From: Flavobacteriales bacterium
GTDB lineage: Bacteria; Bacteroidota; Bacteroidia; Flavobacteriales_F; PHOS-HE28
Direction: 5' to 3'
Length of the DNA stretch: 64,000 nt
Assembly: GCA_016788635.1 (NCBI GenBank)
Contig: JAEUSU010000028.1
Coordinates: 1 to 64,000 of the forward strand
The translations under genes were made by a program, and so were the position numbers. The notes under the pieces were generated by a model. It was not told the DNA's origin and did no database searches. It saw only the letters and a program-made list of their open reading frames with translations. Shown in pieces: positions 53,263 to 61,606 of this stretch (the first letter of the stretch is position 1; the number at the start of each line of letters is the position of its first letter).

Positions 53263-55434
53263 ATGATCAACACCATGCGCCAACCGCTGTTCCTTGCCCT
53301 CCCCTTGCTCGTGCTTTCCGCCTGTGGCGAAGGGGAAAAAACACCCACTGCAGAGAAGATGACCTATCCGGAGACCCGCCGTGACAGCACGGCCGGCGAT
53401 AGCCTGCACGGCACCTTCGTGGCCGACCCCTACCGCTGGCTGGAGAACGACACCAGTGCCGAGACCAAGGCCTGGGTGGAAGGCCAGAACGCCGTGACCA
53501 ATGCCTACCTGGCCAAGATCCCCTTCCGCGATGGACTGGCCAAGCGCTACGAGGAACTCTACAACTTCCCCAAGGTGGGCGCGCCCTACAAAGTGGGCGA
53601 CCACTACTTCATCAGCAAGAACAGCGGACTGCAGAACCAGTTCGTGATCAACGTGCGCAAAGGCCTTGATGGAGCCGACCAGGTGTTCATCGACCCCAAT
53701 GCCGTTGATACCGCTGGCACCACCACCTTCGGCCTGCTGGGCGCCAGCAACGACGACAAGTACATGGCCGTTGGTGTGCAGAAGGCCGGCAGCGACTGGC
53801 AGGAGATCACAGTGTACGACCTGAGCACCATGAAGCAACTGCCCGATGTGCTCAAATGGGCCAAGTTCAGCGGAGCGGCCTGGTACAAGGACGGCTTCTT
53901 CTACAGCCGCTATCCTGAACCGAAGAAAGGCACGGAACTGAGCGCCGCCAGCAAGTTCCAGAAGGTGTACTACCACAAGCTGGGCGACCCGCAGGAAAAG
54001 GACGTGCTTGTATGGGAGAACAAGGCCAACGGCGACCTCTATGTGGGTGCCGGGGTCACCGAGGGCGAAGAGTTCGCCACGCTCTATGTGAGCACGGGGA
54101 CCGATGGCTATGAGATGTACTTCCACGACCTGCGCAAGGGAGGCATCCCCAGCCCGGCCACGAATTGGATACCGCTGCAACAGGGCTTCAATGAGAAGAC
54201 CAGCATTGTGGAGTTCGTACCCGCCACCGGCAAGTTCCTGGTGATGACCACCGTGGACGCGCCCAACTACCGCTTGGTGGAAGTGGATCCCGCTGCCCCC
54301 GGTAAGGAGAACTGGAAGGACATCATCCCCCAGAAGAAAGAGCTGCTGCAAAGCGTGTCCACCGGAGGCGGCAACCTCTTTGCCGAATACCTGAAGGACG
54401 CCACCAGCCGCTTCTACCGCTACAAGCTGGACGGCACGGGCGAACAGGAGATCCAGCTCCCCGACCTTGGCAGCGCAGGTGGATTTGGAGGCAAGCGTAA
54501 CGACACCTTCAGCTTCTACAGCTTCACCAGCTTCACCGACCCGGGAACCATTTACAAGTACGACTATGCCACCGGGGCCAGCGAGGTATTCTACCGCCCC
54601 GAGCTGAAGTTCGATCCCTCACAATTCGTCACGGAACAAGTGTTCTATCCCAGCAAGGACGGCACCAAGGTGCCCATGTTCATTGTGCACCGCAAGGATG
54701 TGAAGCCCAATGGCAAGAACCCCACCCTGTTGTATGCCTACGGTGGATTCAATGTGAGCCTGAGCCCCAGCTTCAGTACAAGCCGCATGCTGCTGTTGGA
54801 ACAAGGTGGCGTGTTCGCACTGGCCAACCTGCGCGGTGGCGGAGAGTATGGCGAGGACTGGCACAAGGCCGGCATGAAAGAGAAGAAGCAGAACGTGTTC
54901 GACGACTTCATCGCTGCGGCTGAGTACCTCATCCAGCAGAAGTGGACCGACACCCCGCACCTGGGCATCAATGGCGGCAGTAATGGCGGCCTGTTGGTGG
55001 GTGCCGTGATGACACAGCGTCCCGACCTGTTCGGCGTATGTTTCCCCGAAGTGGGCGTGCTGGACATGCTTCGCTACCAGAAATTCACCGCCGGTTTCGG
55101 CTGGGTGCCTGAGTATGGAAGCGCCGACAACAGCCCCGAGGAGTTCGCCTACCTGAAGGCCTACTCACCGCTGCACAACATCAAACCCGCGAAGTATCCG
55201 GCCACCATGGTGATGACCGCCGACCACGACGACCGCGTGGTGCCGGCGCACAGCTTCAAGTTCATCAGCACCCTGCAACCCGCCCAACAAGGCGATGCCC
55301 CCGTGCTGATCCGCGTACAGACCCAGGCCGGCCACGGCGCAGGCATGCCCACCAGCATGATCATCCAGCAGCAGGCCGATAAGTGGGCCTTCTTCTTCCA
55401 CAGTGTGGGGGTGACCCCAACGTTCGGTAAATAG
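53263..55434 (+). CDS. Prolyl oligopeptidase family serine peptidase, lipoprotein
   Basis: This 723-residue protein has a lipoprotein signal (LPLLVLSACGEG) and a seven-bladed beta-propeller (residues about 80-440). The C-terminal alpha/beta hydrolase domain has catalytic Ser573 in GGSNGG, an Asp within ADHDDRV (654-657) and His691 in AGHGAG. Prolyl oligopeptidases cleave peptides of up to about 30 residues after proline; here it would act in the periplasm or on the surface. Start at 53263 or four codons later. The stop is followed by a strong terminator at 55452. Confidence 0.95.
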   Translation: MINTMRQPLFLALPLLVLSACGEGEKTPTAEKMTYPETRRDSTAGDSLHGTFVADPYRWLENDTSAETKAWVEGQNAVTNAYLAKIPFRDGLAKRYEELYNFPKVGAPYKVGDHYFISKNSGLQNQFVINVRKGLDGADQVFIDPNAVDTAGTTTFGLLGASNDDKYMAVGVQKAGSDWQEITVYDLSTMKQLPDVLKWAKFSGAAWYKDGFFYSRYPEPKKGTELSAASKFQKVYYHKLGDPQEKDVLVWENKANGDLYVGAGVTEGEEFATLYVSTGTDGYEMYFHDLRKGGIPSPATNWIPLQQGFNEKTSIVEFVPATGKFLVMTTVDAPNYRLVEVDPAAPGKENWKDIIPQKKELLQSVSTGGGNLFAEYLKDATSRFYRYKLDGTGEQEIQLPDLGSAGGFGGKRNDTFSFYSFTSFTDPGTIYKYDYATGASEVFYRPELKFDPSQFVTEQVFYPSKDGTKVPMFIVHRKDVKPNGKNPTLLYAYGGFNVSLSPSFSTSRMLLLEQGGVFALANLRGGGEYGEDWHKAGMKEKKQNVFDDFIAAAEYLIQQKWTDTPHLGINGGSNGGLLVGAVMTQRPDLFGVCFPEVGVLDMLRYQKFTAGFGWVPEYGSADNSPEEFAYLKAYSPLHNIKPAKYPATMVMTADHDDRVVPAHSFKFISTLQPAQQGDAPVLIRVQTQAGHGAGMPTSMIIQQQADKWAFFFHSVGVTPTFGK

Positions 55435-55451
55435 TCCGGACCACCAGTCCT

Positions 55452-55487
55452 GAACGAAGCCTCGGCCATGCGGTCGAGGCTTCGTTC
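55452..55487 (+). terminator. Perfect hairpin terminator after the prolyl oligopeptidase gene
   Basis: Arms GAACGAAGCCTCG (55452-55464) and CGAGGCTTCGTTC (55475-55487) are perfectly complementary with a 10-base loop, followed by CTTT. It separates the peptidase gene from the GNAT gene. Confidence 0.75.
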
Positions 55488-55501
55488 CTTTGGTGTGCAT
55501 C

Positions 55502-56011
55502 ATGCCCGCCTTCACCCTCCGCCCCTTCCGCCCGGATGACCTGGACGCCCTGGTGAAACACGCCAACGACCCCACCGTGGCGGCGCACCTCACGGATGCC
55601 TTCCCCCACCCGTACACCGAGGCCAACGGCCATGCCTTCCTGCAGGAGGCGATAAAGGATGTCCCGCTTCGGCGCTGCATCGACATCGATGGCGAATGTT
55701 GCGGAGCCATCGGACTGCACCCCAAGACCGACCTGTGGCGCCAGAACATGGAACTGGGCTATTGGCTGGCGAAAGGTCATCGAGGCAAGGGCATCATGAC
55801 CGATGCGATCCAACAGATGGTGCCGCTCGGCTTCGCGACGTTCCCGGAGATCACACGCATCTACGCCACACCCTTCGGCAGCAACATCGCCTCGCAGAAA
55901 GCGCTGGAGAAGGCCGGATTCGTCCTAGAGGCCAAGCTCATCGGCATGCTGGTGAAGAACGGCCAGGTGGAGGATGAGTGGATCTATGCGGTGCGACGCC
56001 CCACCAGTTAG
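55502..56011 (+). CDS. GNAT family N-acetyltransferase
   Basis: This 169-residue acetyltransferase has the ribosomal-protein-acetyltransferase-like RimJ/RimL layout: FTLRPFRPDDLDAL at the N terminus, ELGYWLAKGHRGKGIMTDAI with the pyrophosphate-binding R/Q-x-x-G-x-G/A (RGKGIM) and NIASQKALEKAGFVLEA. It transfers acetyl from acetyl-CoA to an amine; the substrate cannot be told. ATG at 55502 is chosen over TTG at 55490. Confidence 0.9.
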   Translation: MPAFTLRPFRPDDLDALVKHANDPTVAAHLTDAFPHPYTEANGHAFLQEAIKDVPLRRCIDIDGECCGAIGLHPKTDLWRQNMELGYWLAKGHRGKGIMTDAIQQMVPLGFATFPEITRIYATPFGSNIASQKALEKAGFVLEAKLIGMLVKNGQVEDEWIYAVRRPTS

Positions 56012-56057
56012 TGACATGCGTCAAGCAACCTGCATCATCCAGAAGCGTCTGACCACC

Positions 56058-57401
56058 ATGAAGTGGACGACCGCTCTGCTCAGTTGGCTGGCCGCGGCCG
56101 TAGGCCTGCACGCGCAACTGGTGAACCCCGGGTTCGAGAATGGACTGCAAGGATGGCAGACGCTGTGCTCAGAAGGAACGGGGATCTCGTTCGATACGGC
56201 ACCGTACGGAGGAGGCACCATGAGCGCGCGCATCCGGTGTCTGGGAGGCGAGCCCTCGGACTGCTGGACGCAGGACCAAGTGCGACCGATGATCCACCAG
56301 CCCTTGACCAGCGCGCAGAATGGCAGTGTAGTGCATATCAGCGCGTGGGTGAAGGCTGAGCCCGACGTGCCCGGTGACGAGCAATGGGTAGGGGCCGTGC
56401 TCGTATTGGGCTGGCTAAATGGCTCGGGGGGGCTACAGTACGCAAGCGGCGCATGCGCCTATGTGGACTTCGGTGGTGGAAGCACTGAATGGACGTTGGG
56501 TTCCTTGACGTGCACCTTGTCCGGTTTCCCCACAGGCGTTACACCCATGCTGTTCCTGGGCGGCCACGCCTACAACAACACCAACGGCCATGTCCTCATC
56601 GACAACGTGCACATCGCCTTGGGCGGAAGCGGCACCCAACTGAGCGCCAAGGCCTGGCTGGACGGCGCCTTTGTTCCGGCGCAGAACCTGATGCGTGACG
56701 ATCTACGCGCCGCAGGTCTGATCCCACTGAACGAACCGAACAGCGCGATCTTCCAGGATGGACCGGGTGGCGAGACCATACAACCCGCTGTGCTGGCCGT
56801 CACAGGCAACAACGCCATCGTGGACTGGGTGCGGGTGGAACTACACCTGGGTCCCTACCTGCCGGGCAATTCGCTGCTCATCGCCAAGCGCAATGCGCTC
56901 ATCCAGCGCGATGGTGACATCGTGGACGTGGATGGTGTTTCGCCAGTGACGTTTAACACCGGACCGGGCCATTACCATGTGGCCGTGCGGCACCGCAACC
57001 ACCTGCCGGTGATGCAGACCAACGCCATACTGCTCAATGCCACTGCCACCACGCTCGACTTCCGCGCACCGGGCCTAAGTTGCTTCTCGCGTCCCGCGCC
57101 GTACGCCGACCTGCCGCGCAGAACGGTAGGCACTACGCGCACCCTGTGGAGCGGTAACGTGGACCAGTTCGGCGCCCTTCCCAGAGGTATTTATTACACA
57201 GGCCTGGGGAACGACCGCGACCCCATCCTCCAAGCCATCGGAGGAGTTTCGCCAACAGCCACGCTCACCGGTTACCATCGTGCTGACGTGAACATGGACG
57301 GCGTGGTGAAGTACACCGGGGTGAACAATGACCGCGATCTGATCCTGCAGAACATCGGCGGGGTCTCGCCCACAGCGGTGCGGTACTCCCAAGGACCCTG
57401 A
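56058..57401 (+). CDS. Secreted protein with CBM4-like N terminus and dockerin-like repeat C terminus
   Basis: This 447-residue protein has a signal peptide (MKWTTALLSWLAAAVGLHA). The N-terminal module of about 170 residues has a GFENGLQGWQ start, as carbohydrate-binding CBM4/9 modules do. A middle module follows (about 205-350, AKAWLDGAFVP... DVDGVSPVTF). The C-terminal pair of repeats reads YYTGLGNDRDPILQAIGG and KYTGVNNDRDLILQNIGG; the second is preceded by the dockerin-like calcium loop DVNMDGVV. The middle and C-terminal modules recur in extracellular proteins of uncultured Flavobacteriales, usually without a classical T9SS sorting domain; none is seen here either. It may be a surface adhesin or a new export tag. 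Start chosen at the signal peptide. Confidence 0.72.
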   Translation: MKWTTALLSWLAAAVGLHAQLVNPGFENGLQGWQTLCSEGTGISFDTAPYGGGTMSARIRCLGGEPSDCWTQDQVRPMIHQPLTSAQNGSVVHISAWVKAEPDVPGDEQWVGAVLVLGWLNGSGGLQYASGACAYVDFGGGSTEWTLGSLTCTLSGFPTGVTPMLFLGGHAYNNTNGHVLIDNVHIALGGSGTQLSAKAWLDGAFVPAQNLMRDDLRAAGLIPLNEPNSAIFQDGPGGETIQPAVLAVTGNNAIVDWVRVELHLGPYLPGNSLLIAKRNALIQRDGDIVDVDGVSPVTFNTGPGHYHVAVRHRNHLPVMQTNAILLNATATTLDFRAPGLSCFSRPAPYADLPRRTVGTTRTLWSGNVDQFGALPRGIYYTGLGNDRDPILQAIGGVSPTATLTGYHRADVNMDGVVKYTGVNNDRDLILQNIGGVSPTAVRYSQGP

Positions 57402-57478
57402 CGATCGGCGTCACCAGCAGCATGCACCATCCTCGTTCATATCAACAAGGTGGTGAAATACGATAGATCATGGAAGCA

Positions 57479-57498
57479 GCAGCGCGGTAAGGCGCTGC
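57479..57498. terminator. Weak hairpin between convergent genes
   Basis: GCAGCGC (57479-57485) pairs with GCGCTGC (57492-57498) around a 6-base loop, between the convergent CBM-like and aminotransferase genes. There is no clear T-run, so its function as a terminator is uncertain. Confidence 0.3.
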
Positions 57499-57507
57499 GC
57501 TGACCCA

Positions 57508-58788
57508 TCACGCCACCAACGCCAAGGCCTTCCGCAGGTTCTCGAAGATCATCGGCACTTCGTCCATCCGCAGCGTGCCCACCGATATCCTGCACCACGG
57601 ATCGTTGCGCTGTGCACCGAAGGCGTAGAACGGCACCATGCCCACATTGGCCGTGCGGATGAGGAACATCGCCACATCCTCTGCATCGCCCAGCACGGTG
57701 CCGTCCTTCAGGGTGCGGCGTTGCAGGTCGATCTTCACCGTGAGGTACATCGCACCCTCGGCGGGTATCGCATCCACCGGGAACCCATCGGCCTTCAATG
57801 CTTGGAATCCGGCGTACAAGGCGTCCACACGCTCGCTGATCTGCACCAGATGACCCGCAATGATGTCATCCACCACCGCATCCTGCTTCAGCAGGCGCCC
57901 TGTTGCGATCTGCTCCGGCTTGGGTGCCCACGCACCGATGTGACCGAGCAGTGAATGCATGCGCTGCATGATGCGCTCGGGTCCGAAGGCCCAACCCACG
58001 CGCACCCCGGTGGCCGCGAAGGCCTTCGATACGCCGTCGATGAAGATGGTGTAAGGTCGCATCTCCGGACGCAGCGAAACGGGATCCACGTGCACCGTAT
58101 CACCCAGCGTAAGGGCGGAGTAGATCTGATCGTACAGCAGGTACAACGGCTTGCGACCGGCACGACGGCTGTTCTCCTCCAGCACCAGGTCGCAGATGGC
58201 CGCCAGCTGATCGGCGGTGAAGGAGGTGCCCGTGGGGTTGAGCGGAGAGCACACGGCCAGCAAGGTGGCGTCGGCCAGGTGCGGGCGCAGGTCGTTGGCC
58301 GTGGGCAGGAAGCGGTTTGCGGCGGACGTGGCTACGGCCACCTGTTGCGCGTTGTTGAGGAAGGTGTAATGGTTGTTGTTCCAGCTGGGTATGGGGAACA
58401 CCACCTTGTCCTGCGCATCCACGATGGTGCGGAAGGCCGCATAGATCAACGGACGTCCACCGCTGGCGATGAGCACCTCGTTCTTGTCGTACGCAAGGCC
58501 CTGCTTGCGTTCGATGAAGCGTGCAACCTCGGCGCGCAGCACCTCCATGCCGTTGGCTTGCGGGTAATTCGTGTGCCCTTCGCGGTACGCGGCGTTGATC
58601 TCGTTCACATAGGCCTCTGGCAAGGGGAACACCTTGGGGTCGAAGTCGCCGATGGTGAGGTTGGCGATCTTCTCTCCTGCAGCGATGCGGGCGTTTAGCT
58701 GTCCGCCGATCTTGATGATCTCGGAGCCGATAAGGTTCTCGGCCAGATGGGAAAGTGGGGTTGCTGGAGTGGCGGTGGCGGTGGACAT
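57508..58788 (-). CDS. Pyridoxal phosphate-dependent aminotransferase, class I/II
   Basis: This 426-residue PLP enzyme of fold type I has SGGRPLIYAAF (phosphate contact loop), SPLNPTGTSFT, an aspartate in YLLYDQIYS and the Schiff-base Lys in DGVSKAFAATGVRVGW. A C-terminal Arg in WCRISVG binds the carboxylate. The substrate cannot be assigned; aspartate or aromatic amino acids are usual in this class. Start at 58788 (MSTATATPATPL) rather than 12 codons upstream. It lies 76 bases from the ABC exporter genes, on the same strand. Confidence 0.9.
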   Translation of the reverse strand: MSTATATPATPLSHLAENLIGSEIIKIGGQLNARIAAGEKIANLTIGDFDPKVFPLPEAYVNEINAAYREGHTNYPQANGMEVLRAEVARFIERKQGLAYDKNEVLIASGGRPLIYAAFRTIVDAQDKVVFPIPSWNNNHYTFLNNAQQVAVATSAANRFLPTANDLRPHLADATLLAVCSPLNPTGTSFTADQLAAICDLVLEENSRRAGRKPLYLLYDQIYSALTLGDTVHVDPVSLRPEMRPYTIFIDGVSKAFAATGVRVGWAFGPERIMQRMHSLLGHIGAWAPKPEQIATGRLLKQDAVVDDIIAGHLVQISERVDALYAGFQALKADGFPVDAIPAEGAMYLTVKIDLQRRTLKDGTVLGDAEDVAMFLIRTANVGMVPFYAFGAQRNDPWCRISVGTLRMDEVPMIFENLRKALALVA

Positions 58789-58864
58789 GTCGCGGAGCTT
58801 GATGCCGTAAAGGTGGAACGACAACCTGAATAAACCTCTCTCGAGTTCCGGCCGGAGGTACTGA

Positions 58865-59560
58865 TCAAGCCCGCGGAGCGTGCCAGGAGCCGATCAGTCG
58901 TCCGGTCCGTTCATCCAACTCGGCGAACAGGGCCCCTTCCAGGCCTTCGGTGCTGCCCCGTTCGAACACGCGCGTGAAGCGGCCGTGCTGCAGCAGGTGG
59001 ATCCGATCGCAGAGCGTCACCAGCGGGCCGAGCACGTGCGAGGTGATCACCACGGTGCGCCCGCGTTCTGCCAAGCGCTTGATGACCGCCTCCAACACGC
59101 GCACCGAGGCCAGGTCCAGCCCGTTCATCGGCTCGTCCAGCAGCAGCACTTCGCGGTCAAGGCAGAGCGCGCCGAGCAGCGCCAGCTTCCGCTTCATGCC
59201 CGTGGAGTACGTCGTGATGAGCGCATCCAAGGGTACCTCCAGCAGTTGGTTCAACACCGGCACATCCTTCGCGCCTAGACCGTTCATGAACAGCTCCAGG
59301 TACTCGCGCCCGGTGATGCCCGGGTGGAAGTAGTTCTCCGCCTCTTGAAAAGCGGTGTTCGTGTGGGCCATGGCGGTGCCGTTCCACTCCACACGAGCCT
59401 CCGCGTTGCGACCGAAGCCATAGAGCGCGTTCAGCAAGGTGCTCTTGCCCGCACCGTTGAGGCCCACGATGCCGTGGATGCCAGGTGCGAAGGTGTAGTC
59501 CGGGACATACAGCACGGTCTTGTCCCCGTAGGCGCAGCGAAGGTCAGCAACGGTGATCAT
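58865..59560 (-). CDS. ABC transporter ATP-binding protein
   Basis: This 231-residue ATPase has Walker A GLNGAGKST (about residues 34-42), Q-loop region with AFQEAENYF, signature YSTGMKRKLAL, Walker B LLLDEPMNGLDL and H-loop VITSHVLG. It overlaps the upstream permease gene by 17 bases, so the two form one ABC exporter. The signature (STGMK in place of SGGQ) is typical of exporters of the bacitracin/Nod or gliding type. Substrate unknown. Confidence 0.92.
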   Translation of the reverse strand: MITVADLRCAYGDKTVLYVPDYTFAPGIHGIVGLNGAGKSTLLNALYGFGRNAEARVEWNGTAMAHTNTAFQEAENYFHPGITGREYLELFMNGLGAKDVPVLNQLLEVPLDALITTYSTGMKRKLALLGALCLDREVLLLDEPMNGLDLASVRVLEAVIKRLAERGRTVVITSHVLGPLVTLCDRIHLLQHGRFTRVFERGSTEGLEGALFAELDERTGRLIGSWHAPRA

Positions 59561-60548
59561 TGAAGTAGGAGGATAGGTTGGCGCGGGCCTTGGGCCATTC
59601 GGTCAGCAACATGATCAGCGGCACCAGCGAAAGACCGGGGAGGATGGCGAAGAGCGCGGCCACCGATACGTTGGCACCGTTGGCCTCCAGACGGAGGTTG
59701 GGGCGGTAGTTGGCGTACTTCAGCACGATGGCATAGGCCACCAGCACCATCATGCCCACACCGAAGCCCGTGTGGATCCACCAACGGTCGGGCTGGAACA
59801 TGGTGGCCGCGACCAGCACCGGCAGGAGGATCACGGCCATGGACCGCACCGTGCCCCACACCTTGATGCGCAGGAGTGAACGGGCATCCGCGGCCGTGGC
59901 CAGCAGCATGGCGCGTGGTTCACAATGCTCTTGTGCCGATGCCACCATCAGCGCGATGATGCCCAGCAGGAACATGGGCAACACCGGCAGCCAGCTGAAG
60001 ACCAGCGCGGCCAGCCAGATCAGCAGACCGAACGGATGGGTGTGCTGCACGAAGCTCCTCCACTCGAAGAGGTGCATGGGGAACAAGCGACGCAACCAGG
60101 CGCCCCGCACGCCGCCACCCAGCACCACCGGCGACCAGGCCATGAGCACCAACAACGCCACTACTGCAGCCCACTTCCATGCACCGACTAACAGCAATAC
60201 AGCGACCACCGGCAACAGCATCACCGCGTACTCCACCGCCATGGCCTGCCGTGCTCGGGGCACGTGCCGCAGCTGAAAGGCATGATCACCACGACGCTGG
60301 TGGAAACCCCAGAGCGTGAGCGCTGCGCCGACGACGACGTAGGGCCACAGTGCGGCATCTTGGGAAGCTGCGCGATGCAACAGCCACAACAGACCGAGCG
60401 ATCCAAGCGCGAGCAGCACCAAGCCATACGCTGGGAACGCCCGGCGGAGCTGCAACCAGCGGAGACGCAGCAGAACGGTCGTGGCGGACAACGGGGCGTT
60501 CACAGCCGCAAGTTGGGCATCCTGAAGGCGTCCTGAGGGGGAGATCAC
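59544..60548 (-). CDS. ABC transporter permease-like membrane protein
   Basis: This 334-residue protein has about eight hydrophobic segments with basic inside loops and no recognised catalytic motif. Its 3' end overlaps the ATPase gene by 17 bases. In this arrangement it forms the membrane half of the transporter. The start at 60548 gives an N-terminal 40-residue cytosolic part; a later start cannot be excluded. Confidence 0.75.
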   Translation of the reverse strand: MISPSGRLQDAQLAAVNAPLSATTVLLRLRWLQLRRAFPAYGLVLLALGSLGLLWLLHRAASQDAALWPYVVVGAALTLWGFHQRRGDHAFQLRHVPRARQAMAVEYAVMLLPVVAVLLLVGAWKWAAVVALLVLMAWSPVVLGGGVRGAWLRRLFPMHLFEWRSFVQHTHPFGLLIWLAALVFSWLPVLPMFLLGIIALMVASAQEHCEPRAMLLATAADARSLLRIKVWGTVRSMAVILLPVLVAATMFQPDRWWIHTGFGVGMMVLVAYAIVLKYANYRPNLRLEANGANVSVAALFAILPGLSLVPLIMLLTEWPKARANLSSYFNDHRC

Positions 60549-60619
60549 ATGGGCGGCAGATCACAAAGGCGCTTGGAGGCTACTACCATGCTACTGGAAA
60601 AGATCGACCCGCTGTCATT

Positions 60620-60632
60620 TATTCGTTGCAAC
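60620..60632. promoter_or_regulatory. Candidate MarR operator, copy 1
   Basis: The 13-mer TATTCGTTGCAAC contains the palindrome GTTGCAAC (60625-60632) and overlaps the -33 region of the marR promoter. An identical 13-mer lies upstream of the next gene (61140-61152). A partial copy (GTTGCA) follows at 60639-60644. Confidence 0.5.
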
Positions 60633-60652
60633 GGATAGTTGCATTACCTTTG
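60626..60652 (+). promoter_or_regulatory. Promoter of marR with perfect -7 box
   Basis: TTG at 60626-60628 and TACCTTTG at 60645-60652, a perfect TAnnTTTG, are 16 bases apart, slightly short. The ATG at 60660 is 7 bases after the box, so the transcript may be leaderless or nearly so. Confidence 0.5.
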
Positions 60653-60659
60653 TACCGCG

Positions 60660-61118
60660 ATGCCCACCAAGTTCGAGGAAGCCATCCGCCAGCAGAAGTT
60701 CGGCAGCCCCACCCAGAAGGCGCTGCTGAACGTGCAGTACACGGCCAATTGGTTCCGCGATCTGCAGCGTGGTGTGTTCAAGGAGCTGCCCATCGAGCCC
60801 CAGCACTTCAATGTGCTACGCATCCTGAAAGGGCGCCACCCCCACCCCGTATGCCCCGGCGACATCAAGGCTGTGATGCTCGATAAGGCGCCCGATGTGA
60901 CGCGGCTGGTGGACAAGCTGGTGGACCTGGGCTGGGTGGTACGCGAGGTGGGCGCTGGTGATCGCCGCCGTGTGGACATCGGCCTTACTGCGAAGGGCCT
61001 TGAACACGTGGATCGGATCAGCACGCAAGTGAAGTCACAGGCCAAGGTCTTCCACCATCGGCTCACCGAAGCGGAAGCCGAACAGCTCAGCCACTTGCTG
61101 GACAAACTGCGCGGGTGA
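60660..61118 (+). CDS. MarR family transcriptional regulator
   Basis: This 152-residue winged-helix protein has the MarR layout: an N-terminal dimerisation helix (about 15-35), ALLNVQYTANWFRDLQ, the recognition region ILKGRHPHPVCPGDIKAVMLDKAPDVTRLVDKLV and the wing with GDRRRVDIGLTAKG. The dimerisation C-terminal helix ends LSHLLDKLRG. A palindromic operator GTTGCAAC occurs upstream of it and of the next gene, so it probably represses both. The ATG at 60660 is preferred over TTG at 60639, which lies inside the promoter. Confidence 0.92.
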   Translation: MPTKFEEAIRQQKFGSPTQKALLNVQYTANWFRDLQRGVFKELPIEPQHFNVLRILKGRHPHPVCPGDIKAVMLDKAPDVTRLVDKLVDLGWVVREVGAGDRRRVDIGLTAKGLEHVDRISTQVKSQAKVFHHRLTEAEAEQLSHLLDKLRG

Positions 61119-61139
61119 CATTGCCTTTTTTTCGGAACA

Positions 61140-61152
61140 TATTCGTTGCAAC
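61140..61152. promoter_or_regulatory. Candidate MarR operator, copy 2
   Basis: The 13-mer is identical to that at 60620-60632 and carries GTTGCAAC at 61145-61152, 41 bases before the ATG of the 4-TM protein gene. The -7 box here is unclear (CACCTTTC abuts the palindrome). Confidence 0.5.
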
Positions 61153-61193
61153 ACCTTTCGGCACAACACATCAAAACACCAACACACACCACC

Positions 61194-61601
61194 ATGAACA
61201 CCACGTACACCTTCAAACAGACCTTCCTTGGATCCCTGCTCGCTGGCGCGGGTACCGCCGTCATCTGCCTGCTGTGGCGTAGCGTGCACGAGGCCGTCAC
61301 TGGCTTCAGCGTGCCGCAGATCGTGCATACCACCGGCATCACCATGAGCAGCTTTCTGCCGTTGATCGTGGCGGGCATCATCTACTACTTCGTGCAGAAG
61401 CTCGGCGCCAAGGGACGGACCGGCTATGTCATCGGCACTGTGGTGCTGGGCTTGCTCAGCCTTTACGGAACCTTCACCTACCCCATGCCGGATGGTTCGG
61501 CCACGCCCACGGCATTCACCACGCTCACCCTGCCCATGCACTTCGTTTCCATGGTGGGTGCGCTGCTCATCCCCCGACTGGCTGCACGCCTCAAGCCCTG
61601 A
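61194..61601 (+). CDS. Four-TM membrane protein of unknown function
   Basis: This 135-residue protein has four hydrophobic segments (about residues 10-28, 44-66, 73-92 and 108-128). It resembles small DUF-type membrane proteins found next to MarR regulators in Bacteroidota; the family cannot be fixed. It lies between marR and a pirin gene, 5 bases before the latter, and carries a putative MarR operator upstream, so it is probably induced with pirin under the same signal. Confidence 0.72.
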   Translation: MNTTYTFKQTFLGSLLAGAGTAVICLLWRSVHEAVTGFSVPQIVHTTGITMSSFLPLIVAGIIYYFVQKLGAKGRTGYVIGTVVLGLLSLYGTFTYPMPDGSATPTAFTTLTLPMHFVSMVGALLIPRLAARLKP

Positions 61602-61606
61602 CATCC

